Below are positions 23,063 to 34,561 of a DNA stretch of 64,000 bases, one piece after another. The first letter of the stretch is position 1. Every line of letters begins with the position of its first letter. A program made the position numbers and the translations under genes. The notes beneath the pieces are model-generated. The model was not told the origin of the DNA. It was given only the letters and a program-made list of their open reading frames with translations, and ran no database searches. The DNA is from Adiantum capillus-veneris (Eukaryota; Streptophyta; Polypodiopsida; Polypodiales; Pteridaceae): assembly GCA_014529385.2 (NCBI GenBank), contig CM043948.1, forward strand, positions 75,724,791-75,788,790, given 5' to 3'.

Positions 23063-23185
23063 TGAGCATTTATTCTCAACCACATAAAAGCTTTATTCCA
23101 TTATAAACTGCAAAACCTGGCACACACTATGAGAAAACTAAAAAACCATATGTACACTGTTTTATTGCACTCTGCTGCCAAACCT

Positions 23186-24553
23186 TCAAGTGGGTTGCCC
23201 CACCCCCTGCATAAGAATCTGATGCACTGCTGGCACTAACTCCCTTTCAAAGTAGAGCTTGAGATGAAGACCATTTATCATGTGTTTAAGAAACCGACCA
23301 TCCAACCTGACTAGTGCATAAGTTCCATTGGGAAAAACTTGATGAACCTTGTAAGGTCCCGTCCACTTTTTCTTGAACTTCTTCCGAAAGGTGAAGTCAA
23401 CATAACTCTTGTACTTCATCACTAGATCACCCTTCTCAATCTGCTTAGCTGGCAAATGGTGGTTGAACTTTGCTACCCTCCTTTTTCGTTGCTTCACATA
23501 AAAATCTGCCGCTGCCTCATCATCTATCTTCAAAGTTTCGAGACTTGTAATCCTATCCTGCAAAATATCTTGATGAGTTTTATCAATTCTCCATAATACT
23601 TTGAGAACCCCTAGTTGTACATGCACATGCAGGATCGCTTCCTTGCCATACACCAACTCGTATGGAGTGAAGTTGGTTTCCACCTTATATGAAGTCTTGT
23701 AAGCCCACAAACATTTATCAAGGTTAGATTCCCACTCTTCAATCTGCTGGTATATATACTTTGTAAGCATCTTGACTATCTGCTCATTTGCACTCTCCAC
23801 CAAACCATTGCACTGCGGATGGTATGGAGATGAAAATCCTTGTTGAATCCCCAATTTGTCCACCAGAGCACGCACCAACTTACTTCTGAATCCTTGTCCT
23901 CGATCTAATATAAGCACCCAAGGCACTCCAAAATGACAACATATGCAATCAAATACAAACTGAGCAACATTATGCGCATTTACCTCTTTGACTGCTTTAG
24001 CCTCGACCCACCGTGTAAGGTAGTCTATGGCCACTACCACATATTTCTTACCACTCGCTGACTTGGGCAATGGACCAATTGCATTCAAACCCCACTTTTC
24101 CAATGCATCATGTGCGTTGATAGCCCCTTGTTGCTCAACTACCAGTCGTCTTTCACCCATCACTTGGCACTGATGGCACGTCTTGCACTAATAAGGCACA
24201 TCTCGCACCACAGAAGGCCACCAGAATCCACTTCTTAAGATACAAAACAAAACTTGACTCTTACCCTGATGACCACTTTCCTCGTGGCATTGCTCCAATA
24301 CCATGCCAATATCTTCTTTGTAAAGGACACAACGTAACACACCATCTTGATTGTGCACCATAAGATCTTCACCAACAAGAGTGAACCTTTTAGGCTTTTG
24401 AACAACTCTCCTCTTTTGTAGCTTGGAAAGCCCGTCGAAACATTGACCTGTACTCAAGAAATCATCAATATCTTTCAAAGTCTCTCTACTTGTGTAAGTG
24501 GCCGGCCCCACATACGAACTCGACACTTGAGTCTGAACACGACTACTAGCCAA
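23186..24553 (-). pseudogene. Gypsy E integrase, nearly intact
   Basis: Minus-strand frames 24188-24553 and 23186-24163 are the same reading frame, separated by one TAG at about 24187-24189. In order: zinc-binding region (HEESGHQGKSQVLFCILRSG, then CKTCHQCQVMGERR), catalytic core with D (AIDYLTRWVEAK), D (LILDRGQGFRSK) and E (CNGLVESANEQIVKML), then the C-terminal domain (GDLVMKYKSYVDFTFRKKF and KHMINGLHLKLYFERELVPA). No chromodomain follows. The integrase would insert cDNA into host DNA. Only the amber stop breaks about 450 codons, so this copy is much less decayed than gypsy B next to it. It is truncated upstream at the RNase H. Confidence 0.88.
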
Positions 24554-24790
24554 ACGATCTGCTTCCTGGTTTTGTTCCCTCCTCAGATGTTTTAATTACA
24601 CTGCTTCAAAAAACTTCAACATCTTCTTTATGAAAAAAAAACAATTCTTGAGAGAATCCCTCTTTACCTGCCATTGGCCCAGAATCTGCTTGATAACCAA
24701 TAGAGCATCACCTTTTACGAACAACCTCGATATGCTAAAGTCAATGATTTTCTTGAGTCCTAGGTGTAAGTAAGATATTTTGCTTCATTT
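24554..24790 (-). pseudogene. Gypsy E second RNase H fragment
   Basis: The minus-strand translation in mixed frames gives TKNEAKYLTYT, then KGDALLVIKQILGQWQ-like residues and LRREQNQEADRLASS. These match the extra RNase H of gypsy A at 10600-10820. The element is truncated here, where plus-strand element H begins. Confidence 0.75.
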
Positions 24791-25977
24791 TTGGTATGCA
24801 CCTCCTCCAAGTCGTAAGCAACTACTGAGAGAGGGACAACCAGAGACACAGGAAGAAGCAGGTCCCTTGGAGCAACCAGTTGTCGAGATTCCATCATTTT
24901 CTTTTGCTGAGATGGAAACACAACCGACGGAAGGGCTAGAAGAAGAAGAAGATTTTCATGTACCACTGACTGATGCTAAGCAAGTTCCCATGATCTAGCT
25001 TTCTAAAGCTGAGGAGAATGCACTCAAAGAGTAGGTTGCCTAGGAGACAAATGCCTAATGGAAAGCAATGATGGATTGGGAGTTGAGAGTTCTCACTCAG
25101 TCAATGCAACTTAACTCACTCCCAACCAAATCAATGCACAATGGCATCATTAATCATTGCCACATTCCTTGATCAAAGTGGAGTTATTACAGGTAAAAGA
25201 AAGACTATACAAAGATATGCAAGAAGAAGGATCATAGGATGTCCACTTCAAGTGGAGAAAGATATGATTGAACAAGAATCCAAGATATCTGATTCTGTTC
25301 ACAAGAGCACCTGCCGCACTTTAGAAAGACCCAACATTCTGTCCTGTACCACGGGTAAGGACATGGCAAGAATTTGAAGCACTAAAAAAGAAGAGGCCGA
25401 CATGGCTGAACTACCCACGATTGCCAGCTCCAGAGCCGGGATCGGCAACAGAGGAATACATGGTGACAACCCTAACGGGCGCCATGACTTTCTTCAAGAG
25501 GCTCCTTGATCTCTCATGTGCCATGTTATATAATATTTGCAGAATGGTGCTCACATGTATTTAAGATTTTCACGAGCGAGTGCAAGCAAGAGAGCCATGG
25601 ATGTCGTTCCTTGAAGGCAATAAGGGTCTCTGTTATGACCTAAGTGGCCAACCTTCCGAAGAAGTCCTTTGCAGCTTCTACACCCGATGCATGTTTTTGC
25701 GCTCTAGCAATACGTTGGCGTTTGAGGAAGATTTCTATACAGGTTTCTTCACTTGGCAAAAATAAGATATTTGGGCCAGTGATAAAAAACCTCACATCCA
25801 GATTCACCCATTGAGCTTAAAAATAGAGTCACCATGTAGTTCTTGCAGGTTCCTGACAAAGAGAGAAGACTCAAATATGGGAAAGCATTACACGCGCTTA
25901 AAGATGGCCTTGCCAATCATCAACCCAAAGACTACTTTAGTCCATGAAGCTGTGTCAAGGGACGACACACAGACGAG
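24790..25977 (+). pseudogene. Element H accessory ORF, decayed; homologous to the ORF of element D
   Basis: I do not recognise the family. Reading the plus strand: an acidic segment (EIPSFSFAEMETQPTEGLEE), a helical glutamine/lysine-rich stretch at about 24990-25110 whose stops look like decayed CAG codons, then PTWLNYPRLPAPEPG and EEYMVTTLTGAMTFFKRLLD around 25400-25520, and DLSGQPSEEVL with AFEEDFYTGFFTWQK around 25640-25763. The same blocks in the same order occur on the minus strand in element D (PTWLNYPKMP, EQYMVKTLTGAI, DLSAQPSHEV, AFEEAFYIGFFT). It lies directly upstream of a purine tract and LTR, the position of an extra 3' ORF in Athila-like or env-bearing gypsy elements. No transmembrane or catalytic motif is evident. 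Function unknown. Confidence 0.7.
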
Positions 25978-25988
25978 GATGGGGGGAA
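25975..25988 (+). other. Polypurine tract of element H
   Basis: GAGGATGGGGGGAA directly precedes TGTTAGCAGC, the LTR start. Confidence 0.75.
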
Positions 25989-26330
25989 TGTTAGCAGCAA
26001 GTTAACTTCGATATCATTTTTTGGAGCTTATATCATTTTCGGAGCTTTTATTGTAAAAGCACTTATTATATTGATGAATCGAGAATATTGTAACTCCTAC
26101 TTTCTAGATAAACATTGTTATTGATGAGCCAGGGCTACAATCTTCCAAATTGTATCAACCTGTCTTTAGTTAGAGCTCCTAGATTATTAGTTTTGACCAC
26201 AAAAACCTTCGCTTAAATATAAAAGCCAATTTTTGTAATTTTTTGACAAGTTTTGGATAATAGAAACACACCGTCAGCTAACGACGCTCACTTCTCTCCT
26301 TATCGTTCTTCCTACTCCCTTCCCAATTGT
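25989..26330 (+). mobile_element. 3' LTR of element H (right end not defined)
   Basis: It starts TGTTAGCAGC, the same ten bases with which the LTR of element D starts (minus-strand reading of 35475 downwards). A TATA box AATATAAAAG lies at about 26216-26225. The right boundary could not be fixed because no second copy is present; it may extend further right. Confidence 0.6.
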
Positions 26331-27365
26331 CACATTGTAGTGATGTCTGTTGCGTTGCAACTGTAGGTAAGAGCTCTACGCATTGACGTAAGCATTTCAT
26401 GGTATTCCGCAGCTTTTGGCATCGCCGACCCGCGGCCTAATTTCATCATAAGTAGTAATTTAAGCTTAAAAATCATAAAGTAAGTATAGGTGAGGTGTTG
26501 GGGCACCATTGCTAAGCATTTAGATGCATTCTGGGTCAAAAACGATTAGGTCAAAAACTCACTGCTGTTAATAATCGTGATTTTTTCACTTGACCTAAAG
26601 TGATATTTGATACCATAATCATGTGTCCTTAGGTCTTATAGACAGTGTCTTAGAAGTTTCATAATGCTTGGATGTCGTTTGATGCTGTAATGGTTGTGAT
26701 TTGTTTGCCAATGAGCGAGTAGCTTTTGGTGATTTCTGTCATTTGAGTGTAGCTTGAGTTGGATGCAAGTTGTTTGATGTTTTCCAAGAGAATGACAACC
26801 TCTTGTAGCCTCTATGCACTAGTCGAGTCAGCTTCGTCCCATGGATTGACAATTATATTCGTAGTTCTCGCTACGTCTGCAATTAGATAAGAGTGAGGTT
26901 AGATACCTGTCCCACAGTCTCCAAGACGCGGGTGGTCTTTTTAAAATTAAATTTGGACTTAAGTTGTGGGTGTTACAAGTAAAATTTTGAATTTGGTGAA
27001 AGTAAGGGATTAAATTTTGTTCACTGTAAGCTTGGACTAATAAAGTGGTTGTAAACTCATAGCCATCAAGCATTTTTTATGGGGTGTAGGAGCTAGAGGG
27101 TGCGGCTCAACGAGTAAGTCAAATCGAAGAGAATGCAAGGCAGCCAATGAGGTAACAAGGTTAGGATTTTGAAAAGTCATTTCTTCATGTATTTGCGATC
27201 AGGAAGGCTGTATCAAAATAGGAACCCTAGCCTAAGAGACAAAGTGAGCAACATTTTAAATGAAGAGAGTATGAATCAAAAACCACTGCAATCATTACAG
27301 AGGAAGGTCCGTATGATGCATCCTCAAAAAGATGATACACCATAATCGTAGAGGGATTCAATAGG
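26331..27365. other. Unassigned, possibly rest of LTR H and retroelement leader
   Basis: No recognisable domains, repeats or RNA genes. Short ORFs on both strands look incidental. Confidence 0.3.
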
Positions 27366-27774
27366 GTGAGCTTTCAGGAAGGAACTTCTACGGGGGCAAT
27401 TCCTTCTTGGCCCGCATCGGATGTCAAGCTATTGTATTCAAAACTTCAATTCGAGAATGACCTAAAAGCAAAAATCTATAAGGATGGTATCGATGGCTAC
27501 TATGTTAAATTGAAGAAAAAACCAAGTGAGTTCAGGGATTTTGTAGATGTGGTCTATAATGGAGATAGATGATTTGACTGGGAAGGAATGATGTATCTAG
27601 TCGTGCATAACCCCTTCATTGTGGACAAATTGAGGTGGTTGATTGGCACCAATGACAAATTAGATGAGGAATCAATGCATTAACTACCCAAGTTGGACAA
27701 GCAAAACATTGTGCTCAGGTGCATTAACGAGACAAAATGGATAAATACAGACAACACTTACGTGTGACTGTATA
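27366..27774 (+). pseudogene. Unrecognised ORF fragment
   Basis: A 68-codon frame beginning GTSTGAIPSWPASDVKLLYS and containing DLKAKIYKDGIDGYYVKLKK reaches a TGA at about 27570, then stays protein-like in the same frame (FDWEGMMYLVVHNPFIVDKL, RWLIGTNDKLDEESMH) to about 27680. I do not recognise it. A weak resemblance to the N-terminal part of the D ORF (NDLKIYQGVFKDPEGNVVEL) is possible but not convincing by eye. It ends where the chromodomain gypsy C RT begins. Confidence 0.35.
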
Positions 27775-27980
27775 AATTTAATGCAAAAGAAAGATGGCAC
27801 ATATCGCATGTGTGTTGACTATAGAGCACTAAATAGGATCACTATCAAAATTAGGTTTCCCATTCCACGGGTAGAAGATGTATTTGATACACTACAAGGG
27901 TCAACCTAGTTCTATAGGATTGACCTAAAAAGTGGCTATCATCAAATAAGGATAGTTGATTAAGAAATTTTAAAGACCAC
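27775..27980 (+). pseudogene. Gypsy C reverse transcriptase, N-terminal part
   Basis: The plus translation reads [20 protein letters not shown], then [16 protein letters not shown], a TAG, and FYRIDLKSGYHQIRIVD. This is the fingers/palm of chromovirus RT including the first catalytic aspartate. The frame is cut at 27980 by element D and continues at 35476 with [20 protein letters not shown]. Two stops lie within this piece. Confidence 0.9.
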
Positions 27981-28896
27981 TGTTGGCGGATACGCCACGA
28001 CGGACGTCAGCACAGCGAGAACTCACCTAACAAGATTTGTCAGCTAAGGACGAAGCTCGACCCGCAGGCGCATGGAAGCAAGCATAGGGTGTCAATCTAC
28101 ACTCGGTCGACTCTCGACTAATTCCTACAGAGGTCTCTACCCAATGTCTAAGCTACAGCCTTCAGGAGTGCATAAGAGGAGATTTCCTACAACGCTTCCA
28201 AGAGCCAAATACCCATCAAACGTTCTCGAAACGCCACAGAACTTGAAGGAGACCCTACTAACACCAATAGGTCGCTCTCCCTAAGGTCCGTGAACCAAAG
28301 TCCCAACCCTAAACACCAGGTGCAAAATCACGTAGGATGTCTGGCCAAAATCTGCACGTCGTCGTTTCCGAAAACTAAAGTGCCTAATGTGTAGCTCTAC
28401 TCGATGCGAACACGTGGATATGCTAACATGAAAAAAACAAAAAACATATGCTCACCGAATCACCAGATGAAGCTCGTGGGTCGAGCTCGCAAAACCAGAC
28501 CGTACGCCCACAATGTAGGTATTGGCACGTAGCTCTCATCGGGGGCAACACGCTATACTTCTCCGCACTCGATTCCAACCACCGGTGCGCGCGTAGCATC
28601 AAGATGAAACTCTCACTCTCTCTCGTACACAGTACGCTCACTCACAGACATAACTCTTTTTAAAAATGACAAAAAAAAATTTATGGTCAAAAGTGGTATA
28701 AATACGTTACAATCTCAAACCCACCCTAATGTTCCAATTTAAGCATCCACTCAATCTAAATGTCAAAAATGGGATACAATCTAGAAACTTCTGTAAGCCC
28801 CAATATTTACAAAGGTGAAATGTCGGTTTTTCTCAAAGAATAGTTACAAAAAATAATATTCCGCCGAGCTCCGTAGGGTGTGTCCAGCTGCGAACA
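27981..28896 (-). repeat. 3' LTR of element D
   Basis: Minus-strand reading begins TGTTCGCAGCTGGACAC and ends CCAACA. It is paired with 34562-35475. It contains a single arm (TAGGATGTCT, about 28333-28342) of the palindrome found in the leader. Confidence 0.95.
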
Positions 28897-28909
28897 CTCC
28901 CCCTCCTTC
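28897..28909 (-). other. Polypurine tract of element D
   Basis: Minus strand GAAGGAGGGGGAG, directly preceding the LTR. Confidence 0.85.
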
Positions 28910-28994
28910 TTCATGTCACCCCCGACATGTCAGTTGAGCTACTTCTTCAGTGTAGGCTATCTCTCATCTTGAGAAGAGACTCATATCTTGCATG

Positions 28995-30249
28995 CTAAGC
29001 CAGTAGCATCGGGCTGAATATATCTGTGATGATGGTGAAGAAGCCAATGTAGAAGGCTTCTTCAAAGGCCTGGAGGTGATACGAAGGCAAAAACATGATT
29101 CTCTGATAAAGTGCATGTATCACCTCGTGGGAAGGCTGAGCAGACAGATCGTATGCAAATCTGTATGTATCTTGAAAGAAAAACATATTGTCTATCGACC
29201 GCCTGGCATGGTTTGAAGGTTTTGAAGACTGCCAAAAGGGTTTTACATATCTTTCTCATCATGATGCAAGATAGGTCAAGTGAGCCAGTGAACAATTTGA
29301 TGGCGCCCGTTAGGGTTTTCACCATGTATTGCTCACTTATTCTCTCGCCTGCCTTCAAGCTTGGCATCTTCGGGTAATTGAGCCAAGTGGGTTGGCTTCT
29401 TTGCAATAGCTCGTGGGCTTTCCATGTACTCATCCTTGGTAGAGGGCAGAAACTAAGGTTATCTCTGATCACTTTAGGTGCCTCTACCAGATGGATTCAT
29501 AGACCACTTTTGTTATTAGCTCACCAGGTACAATGTAGGTGGGGTTTTTGTTTCCCATCTTCACCAGGTTGTCATGGATATAAGCAGCATAATTGATCGC
29601 TTTTGGCTTGCTCTTTTGCATTGCCCAGGTGAAGGTGGTAGCAATGGCTCCAGATGGCATTCTATATTTTTGTGGCCACTTTGTACACATGTGGAAATAT
29701 TGGTTGTAGAGTAGGCTCATGATAGCCACTTTTGGATCTTCAATATCTTCAAATGTGTAGTTGTTCTTCTTTGACTTCATCTCTCCTCTTTGTCACACTA
29801 TCTCCCTTGTTGGAGATGTCTAGTGCAGCTGCCACCATCCTCTCTGTGATGATAATCATGGTATCTCGCTTGCCCTGCAGATCAGTGACTCTGGCCACTC
29901 CATCTTCTTTGATTGTAGTTACAAATTCCCACACTCTTTTGATGTCAATTCCTGCTAGCAAAGCTTCAAAGTAGTTGTGTAGGTCCAGCTTCTCCAGGTA
30001 ATCCCCCATCTTTCTTCTGAAAAATTCATTGAGCTCCCGTGGTATCATGGGTAGCTCTACTACATTTCCTTCAGGATCTTTGAACACACCTTGGTAGATC
30101 TTCAAATCATTGGACTCTAGCAAATCATCCTGAATCCATGTGCTAGTTGGCTTCAGGGTTCCTTCTGGGATCACAAATGGCTCTACTTATTCCAAGTAGT
30201 CTTTTATTGTCATCCTCTTCTTCTTTGTAGGTGATTTTGCGGCTGCCAT
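28995..30249 (-). pseudogene. Element D accessory ORF (unknown conserved family)
   Basis: The likely start is ATG at 30249 (MAAAKSPTKKKRMTIKDYLE), about 418 codons to a stop at 28995, with one early stop after 20 codons and at least two frame changes (near 29760 and 29180-29480). Blocks: lysine-rich start; STWIQDDLLESNDLKIYQGV; RELNEFFRRKMGDYLEKLDL; RVWEFVTTIKEDGVARVTDL; EDPKVAIMSLLYNQYFHMCT; INYAAYIHDNLVKMG; then PTWLNYPKMPSLKAG, EQYMVKTLTGAIKLF, DLSAQPSHEVIHALYQRIMF and AFEEAFYIGFFT. The last four blocks are shared with the plus-strand ORF of element H. No signal peptide, membrane span or catalytic motif is apparent. The overall helical pattern is compatible with the Athila ORF or 'putative plant transposon protein' families, but I cannot confirm this. 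It is the only ORF of the element. Confidence 0.75.
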
Positions 30250-30394
30250 AGATCCTATTGCACTCAATAGTCTGAAGTTAGTTTTTTACCACATTAGCTG
30301 AGAAACTGAGTTTTAACTATCCAAATGACTTGAAAATTGAAAATAGAACTTAATAGGAACTAGGCAACCTCTCCATTTACCCACAGCAACTTTC

Positions 30395-31290
30395 TGGCCA
30401 AAATTATCATTTAGAAATCCTACATGTAGGATGTCTACCTTGCTAGTGAAACCTGGTAGGCTGGTGGCCCCTGACCTGTGCAACATGGCTATGTGATTGG
30501 AATTGGGTTTGGGCATCAAAAAGTGCAATTCTGGGAAGATTCAGGCTTTAGGCTCACAAATTGGGTAGGATGTCTTCAACAGGTGGAAAATAATATTCAA
30601 ATGGGTTGAAAGTTGATATACAGGCTCCTTGTACCATGTTAATGGCCCCTATGAAGTCAGTTCTTGCACAGTAAGTCAAAATCATGTTGGAGACATCCTA
30701 CGTGTAGGATGTCTTTTTCATCAAAATGACTCGAAGTTGGTTCTAGGGTTAGCCCTTGGCATGTGGAACATGGCCCTGCTCTTGGATTTTGATTTGGACA
30801 AGAATTGGTATTGTTAAGAGCATGTGTAGTGTTTTTGGGCTCAAAAAAGTGCATCTTGGAGGTGTTGGGGGCCAAATGTGATGAGAATGGCTTGAAACTT
30901 GATATATGAGCTTAGGAAGGTGTTATAAGGAGATCTTGAAACTAAAAAATGCCAGCTGGGGGCCAAATTGGTCATTTAGACATCCTACGTGTAGGATGTC
31001 TATTTCATCATTTTTCACATGTGACTCCACAAATAGCTTGGCAATGTGCTCATGAGTATATTGTGCAAGTTTCATGTGATTTGGACAAGTTTTGGTAGGT
31101 CTATGGCCCATTATTGACTCTATGCTCTGACTTTGCGTTTTTTTGATGCATATGAGGTCAATTATTGTCCAAATGTGATGAAACTTGGTGGATAGCATGT
31201 ACACGCTATTCAGAAGCAGTGTGTGATGAGAGATGTTGGGGTTGGTGTCCAGAATTGGCCTTGAGACATCCTACGCGTAGGATGTCTCCT
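30395..31290. repeat. Array of ~280-bp diverged repeats with central palindromes
   Basis: Four palindromes occur at 30417-30432, 30691-30714, 30978-31001 and 31264-31287, spaced about 278-287 bp. The last, AGACATCCTACGCGTAGGATGTCT without its outer two bases on each side, is a perfect 24-bp palindrome; others have arms AGACATCCTA/TAGGATGTCT around CGTG, and one is the shorter ATCCTACATGTAGGAT. Flanks are also similar (for example GGCCAAATTGGTCATTTAGA before one copy and a variant before another). On the minus strand each unit encodes DILHVG(C/F)L, which reflects the DNA repeat rather than a gene. Half-sites TAGGATGTCT occur at 30566-30575, 32731-32740 and in the LTR. Confidence 0.85.
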
Positions 31291-34098
31291 TATGAAAATT
31301 ATATGGTGAGTGCTACTGGCGCCTTCTCTGAGCCCCCCTAAGTCCCTTTTAAGCATTATTTCAACAAAAAAGTCAAATAGATAGAAAGAAACTCCCTGTG
31401 TAGATTTCAAAGCCTCTGAGCCATTTTCTGACTCTTGAAGTGCTTTTCGACTCTTGGAGTGCTTTTCGATGATGAAATTTCTTGATGTTGGTCTCCATAG
31501 CTTCACGGTCCCTTGGGGATCCTTGCCATATGGTTTTTGTCGACTTTGGCTTCATTGGAGCTCCGTTTGGCAATTTGTCGCTCTGGAAGACCCTTATTTG
31601 CGTTTACATGTCATCGATGACTTGGGGTGGTCTACCACCATAGGACTTGGTTGTAGATGGTCTAGGAAAGCCGCTCGTGAAGTTTGGTGGAAAACGGACA
31701 TACGATTTGACCGCAAGAGCTATTTGACGCTTTGTGTGTCTGATGCTGTTTCTAAAGTTTAGTGCCGCTTTGGGTCACCTTATGGCCATGTGGGCTACAT
31801 AGACTTGTAGAGCATGTCGAGATGCTCCTACCCATGAGTTTTGGTAGCATTTGGGCGCCTTTCCGCCAATTTTCCATTTGGTGGCCTCTTGCGTGGCTCT
31901 AGAAGTTAGGGTTTTTTCCGATGATTTTCTGCCGCCTTTGGGCATTCAAAAGTGGTCTCCTATGCTAGGGTAAGCCACGGATGAAGTCTCATTGCTTTTG
32001 GGTTGGCCGTTAGGTGGTCACTTCTACTTGTAGGTCTCTACTGCCCTCTTCCTGTGTGAACCCTACGGTAGTTTTCGCGACAACACGACAAACATGCGCG
32101 AAAAGCTCAAGGTGGTGAGCCTACCTCTCATGTCTCAAGCATGTCGGGTGGTCGTGCTCTTTGTAGAAGCTGCTGGAAGTCCCGATCGCTCTAGGTGGCA
32201 AGAGCTCTTTCTCAAAAGGCAATAGTAGAAATGAGCTTAAAATGAAGTGAAAAAATCTTATAATGGGGGTCCCCGAACCACTTTTCATGAAATTTGACAT
32301 GTGCTCTCATTCTTGCGAGATGCGGTTTAGGCTCAAAAATTTCTTGATTTGGACTCCATATGCCCAATTTCCGAGAAATTTGACGTTTCGGTCAAAATCT
32401 GGCCAAAACACGCTTTCCGCTCCATTTACATAATTGCACCCCCATTGTACCATAGGTTTTCCTATAGTCACTGATTATCCCCATATTTTTTGTTTTTCGT
32501 TACGACTGTTTTTCACATGCTTTTCATATTTTTAGCAAAATGGTCACTTAACAGGACACAAAAGTGTCCAAGGACATAAAAGTGTGTTGTTACCATTCTA
32601 GTGTTAAAACCCAATTTTCTCACCCAATTTAGATGAAACCTTCCTCAGGCACTCAATAAATCATGCAGACCATGCTCATGCAGCCACCCTATGGTTTTGG
32701 TCTTAAAATAATGCCTTGGCACAATTTGGATAGGATGTCTTGCAATTTCTGTCTATCTGGCCTTATCCTGTCAAGATATGGTCAAATTTTCACTTTCCAG
32801 GTGAAAATAGGGTAAAACCTACCTTCTGAACACACTGGTCAACTCAGAATTTCAAAATTTCCACCAAACATCCTAATTTAAAATTTAATTTTCTCTTGAC
32901 AGAAATGCTCCTAATGCTCTGCAGTTCTCTCAGAAACACTCACAACAAATTTTGAACTTCACTTCATCTTTCAACCACTCTTTTGCGTCTTTTACAACCT
33001 TTTGATGAACCTAACAACAAGTATAACATGCATGAAGTGCTCTAGATCATAAATCATGATGTCCTACTTACCCTACTCCTACTCATCATGTGAAATGGTG
33101 ATAATGGTGTTTTGGTTGCTTCCTGGCCTCTCCGTACTCTCAAGCTCTCCTTTCACGGTGTCAGGAGTTTTTTGGAGAAATGGATTGAGCATTTGTACAT
33201 ACACATGCATGGTGCATCGAATGAAGGATTGCCCATTTTCCAGAGCCAGGTGGTTACGTGGGGCCCACATGTGTACAGGTAGGACAACATGTACATAGTG
33301 CATCGATTTTCACTATTACCAGTACCAGTGTGTTTTTTCTATAATAAAGAGGAGTTGTTAGCGCGTAAAACGTCTCGAGGAAGCTATCGCGGGCCGACGA
33401 CATGAGGTAAGCAGGTGCGTCAGATGGCATCTAGTGGTGTCAGGAGGGCGAATGGGGTCAATATTTGCACGCGGATGAGGACGGACACAACGTGGGTGTT
33501 TGCTTGTGAGAATTATGCAAAAAGGTCATCATTAGGACCACTTTTTGGGGCCACTTCACGTGGTGGCGAGATGCATTATTGGAAAAAAGTTGAGTGCCAG
33601 GTGTGCGAATGATGCAAAAAGGTGACAACTATGCACTGCAAGGTCAGTTTTTGGCCTGTTCGGGGTCCGTTTGAAGTCATCTAAAAGGCCAAGGGTGTCC
33701 AACTAATAAAGCTAAGTGTGGGAACTGAAAAAACAGAGAGAAGACCAGAAAAAACGTGGAGAAGAGAGGAGGAACAGCCGCAGGTGTGTTTTTTGGGTTT
33801 TTGGAGCCTGCTTTGGCCGTAAACTGCTCATCCGAGGTCGGATTTGAGCACTTTGACATTGTAGACTAGGGTTTTGGGCCGTTCCGGACGCGATGGCGCT
33901 GTCCATTTTTCCAAATTTCTTACCCTTTTTCTGCTGTTTTTGCTGTGTAAGTTTCTCCTATGAATGAAGCTTCTTCTTCAATTTGTGATTGTATCTGGCA
34001 TATTTTACCCATATTGTGTGAGTTGTTTGCCCCATTGGTGTTGACCCAAGCTCATTTGTATCTAAACATCAGAAATTCTCCTCTTTTGAGCTGAGTTT

Positions 34099-34139
<41 letters not shown>

Positions 34140-34542
34140 AGTGGACAAGTGGATAGTCTCTCTCCTCTCACTCCAGTGGTGTGTTCCCTGTCTCGGCTAG
34201 GTGTGTTGTCTAAGCCGAGTGGTGCCCCATAGTGTGTGTGTGTATCATTCCAAGAGTGTGTGTCGGGTCGTTATAGAGACGCTGTGTGTGTTTTCATCCC
34301 GCTCACAACGGCTTCTACCAGTCCAACTCCTACTTATCAACTCAACTAAGAGCTAAAAACTATCTAAGTTCTAAGTCTACCTAAGTCGAAGGATCTAGGC
34401 CAGACACACGCTCCCTAGACTCCCTCTAAGACTGAGAGAGTCCTCCACCCTCTGATCCTATCTAAATGTAAAATGAAACTGTGGAAAGTCAGAGAATCCC
34501 TATCCTCAAGGACTAGTCTCGGTCACCTACCTAGGGTTTTCG
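31291..34542 (-). other. Element D leader, no coding capacity recognised
   Basis: About 3.2 kb without a convincing ORF on either strand. Short ORFs (31454-31762 plus, 33056-33298 plus, 33677-33906 minus) have no domain. One palindrome half-site at 32731 and a GT microsatellite at 34103-34138 are the visible structures. Confidence 0.6.
34103..34138. repeat. (GT)n microsatellite
   Basis: About 18 TG/GT units within the element D leader. Confidence 0.95.
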
Positions 34543-34560
34543 TCCCCGGCAGCGGCACCA
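34543..34560 (-). other. Primer-binding site of element D, tRNA-Asp type
   Basis: Minus strand TGGTGCCGCTGCCGGGGA, one base from the LTR. It matches the complement of the plant tRNA-Asp 3' end (TGGCGCCGTTGCCGGGGA) except at two positions, both C/T differences. Confidence 0.88.
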
Positions 34561-34561
34561 A

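Noticed and set aside
24760-24966. Extension of the gypsy E RNase H to 24960 on the minus strand
   Set aside because: The plus strand shows a better coding pattern (acidic linker then helix) continuing into the H ORF, so the junction is placed near 24790.
30313-31204. Three minus ORFs sharing DILHVG(C/F)L
   Set aside because: The shared peptide is produced by the DNA palindrome repeat; no frame runs through the array, so it is not a gene.
30417-31287. CRISPR-like regular palindromic repeats
   Set aside because: Spacing of about 280 bp, diverged units and a plant retroelement context do not fit a CRISPR array.
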